From CAYJFX01 sp964370315 (GTDB lineage Bacteria > Spirochaetota > Spirochaetia > Treponematales > Treponemataceae), in assembly GCA_964370315.1 (NCBI GenBank), contig CAYJIS010000009.1:1-50651 (forward strand): 50,651 nt of DNA, read 5' to 3'. The notes beneath the pieces were generated by a model. The model searched no databases. It had not been told where the DNA came from and saw only the letters and a program-made list of their open reading frames with translations. The position numbers were made by a program, and so were the translations under genes. Positions 50,209 through 50,651 of the stretch are shown piece by piece (the stretch's first letter is position 1; every line of letters starts with the position of its first letter).

Positions 50209-50651
50209 CTACACTTCCAAAAGCGTATCGTCTATTGCCTTACCCGCTGGAACCATTGGGAGAACCATTTCGTCAATGTTAATCATAGCTTCGATGAGGC
50301 AGGGTTTGTTTTCGGCTACTGCCTTGTTGAACGCATCCTTAAACTCGGCTTCGGTTGTTGCCTTAAATGCACGGATTCCGTAGGCGTCTGCAAGTTTAAT
50401 AAAGTCTGGCCCACGGTCGAGTGTTGTTTGTGAAAAGCGCTTGTCATAAAAGAGGTTTTGCCACTGGCGAACCATTCCGAGCGTTCCGTTATTTACCACA
50501 ATGGTAATCATTGGTATGTCGTAGTGCTCTATGGTTGAAAGCTCGTTACAATTCATACGGAAGGAACCGTCACCTGCAATATGCACAACACGCTTGTCTG
50601 GGTTTGCAAGCTGAGCCCCCATTGCAGCCCCCGTACCGTAGCCCATTGTTC
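50209..50651 (-). CDS. ilvB: Acetolactate synthase large subunit, 5' end outside window
   Basis: This is the C-terminal thiamine-diphosphate domain of a ThDP enzyme. Motifs are TMGYGTGAAMGAQLA, then GDGSFRMNCNELSTIEHYDI and IVVNNGTLGMVRQW (GDG-NN cofactor site), ending in CLIEAMINIDEMVLPMVPAG, which fits IlvB of branched-chain amino-acid synthesis. Codons run to the window edge, so the Met at 50646 is internal. GC content and codon choice are visibly higher than in neighbouring genes (many GCC, GGC and CTT/CTC codons), suggesting strong expression or transfer. Confidence 0.9.
   Translation of the reverse strand, partial: TMGYGTGAAMGAQLANPDKRVVHIAGDGSFRMNCNELSTIEHYDIPMITIVVNNGTLGMVRQWQNLFYDKRFSQTTLDRGPDFIKLADAYGIRAFKATTEAEFKDAFNKAVAENKPCLIEAMINIDEMVLPMVPAGKAIDDTLLEV

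Noticed and set aside
50209..50646. Short complete gene starting at the Met near the window end
   Set aside because: The frame continues to the edge, and the protein is only the C-terminal part of acetolactate synthase.

Overview
The window is AT-rich, densely packed bacterial DNA and most probably comes from a spirochaete of the Treponema group. The pointers are a P83/100 antigen homologue, a treponeme-type rnf operon led by an extra membrane protein, a PilZ/HEAT/ComEC-core/RsmA/YggS/RluD string, and many small exported proteins of spirochaete character. No rRNA, tRNA or CRISPR array was seen. The species call is an inference from gene content.

Layout. 1-1247: 3' part of folC, whose last codons run into a repeated element. 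1300-7150: an accessory island. It holds a two-gene DUF3791 module, decayed pieces of an M23 peptidase and an ankyrin/SH3b gene, an AbiE toxin-antitoxin pair with a clear operator, and an intact ankyrin - M23 peptidase - SH3b gene set. A nested inverted-repeat element (6951-7148) closes it. 7200-14620 (minus): an eight-gene run with two pseudouridine synthases, a small exported protein, yggS, rsmA, a ComEC core protein, a HEAT-like exported protein and a PilZ protein. 14655-22946: CPBP protease, thiamine pyrophosphokinase, CCA nucleotidyltransferase, aldo/keto reductase, P83/100, a beta-propeller protein and an RlmD-type methyltransferase. 23024-24609: an operator-controlled ABC transporter pair closed by a strong hairpin. 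24626-29029 (minus): a three-gene sensory operon. 29168-33724: hydrolase, PcnB-like nucleotidyltransferase, a P-loop/Asp23-like fusion, a third RluA-family enzyme and a PAP2-like protein.

33757-39168 carries an Rnf-type operon (extra gene, C, D, G, E, A). rnfB is missing and most canonical cofactor sites look eroded in every subunit, although the two RnfC 4Fe-4S motifs remain. It is followed by a divergent GH57 protein, metG, a nicotinamidase-like gene, a seven-gene Mrp/Mbh-type Na+/H+ antiporter module (44603-48765), a UMF1-type transporter and the 3' part of ilvB.

Two themes stand out. First, the membrane energetics genes: a cofactor-poor Rnf relative lies close to a stand-alone Mbh-type antiporter module that has no hydrogenase. 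Second, a recurring promoter layout places the -10 hexamer only 5-8 nt before the start codon of at least seven genes, with no Shine-Dalgarno sequence, which predicts leaderless mRNAs. Ordinary Shine-Dalgarno starts are used inside operons.
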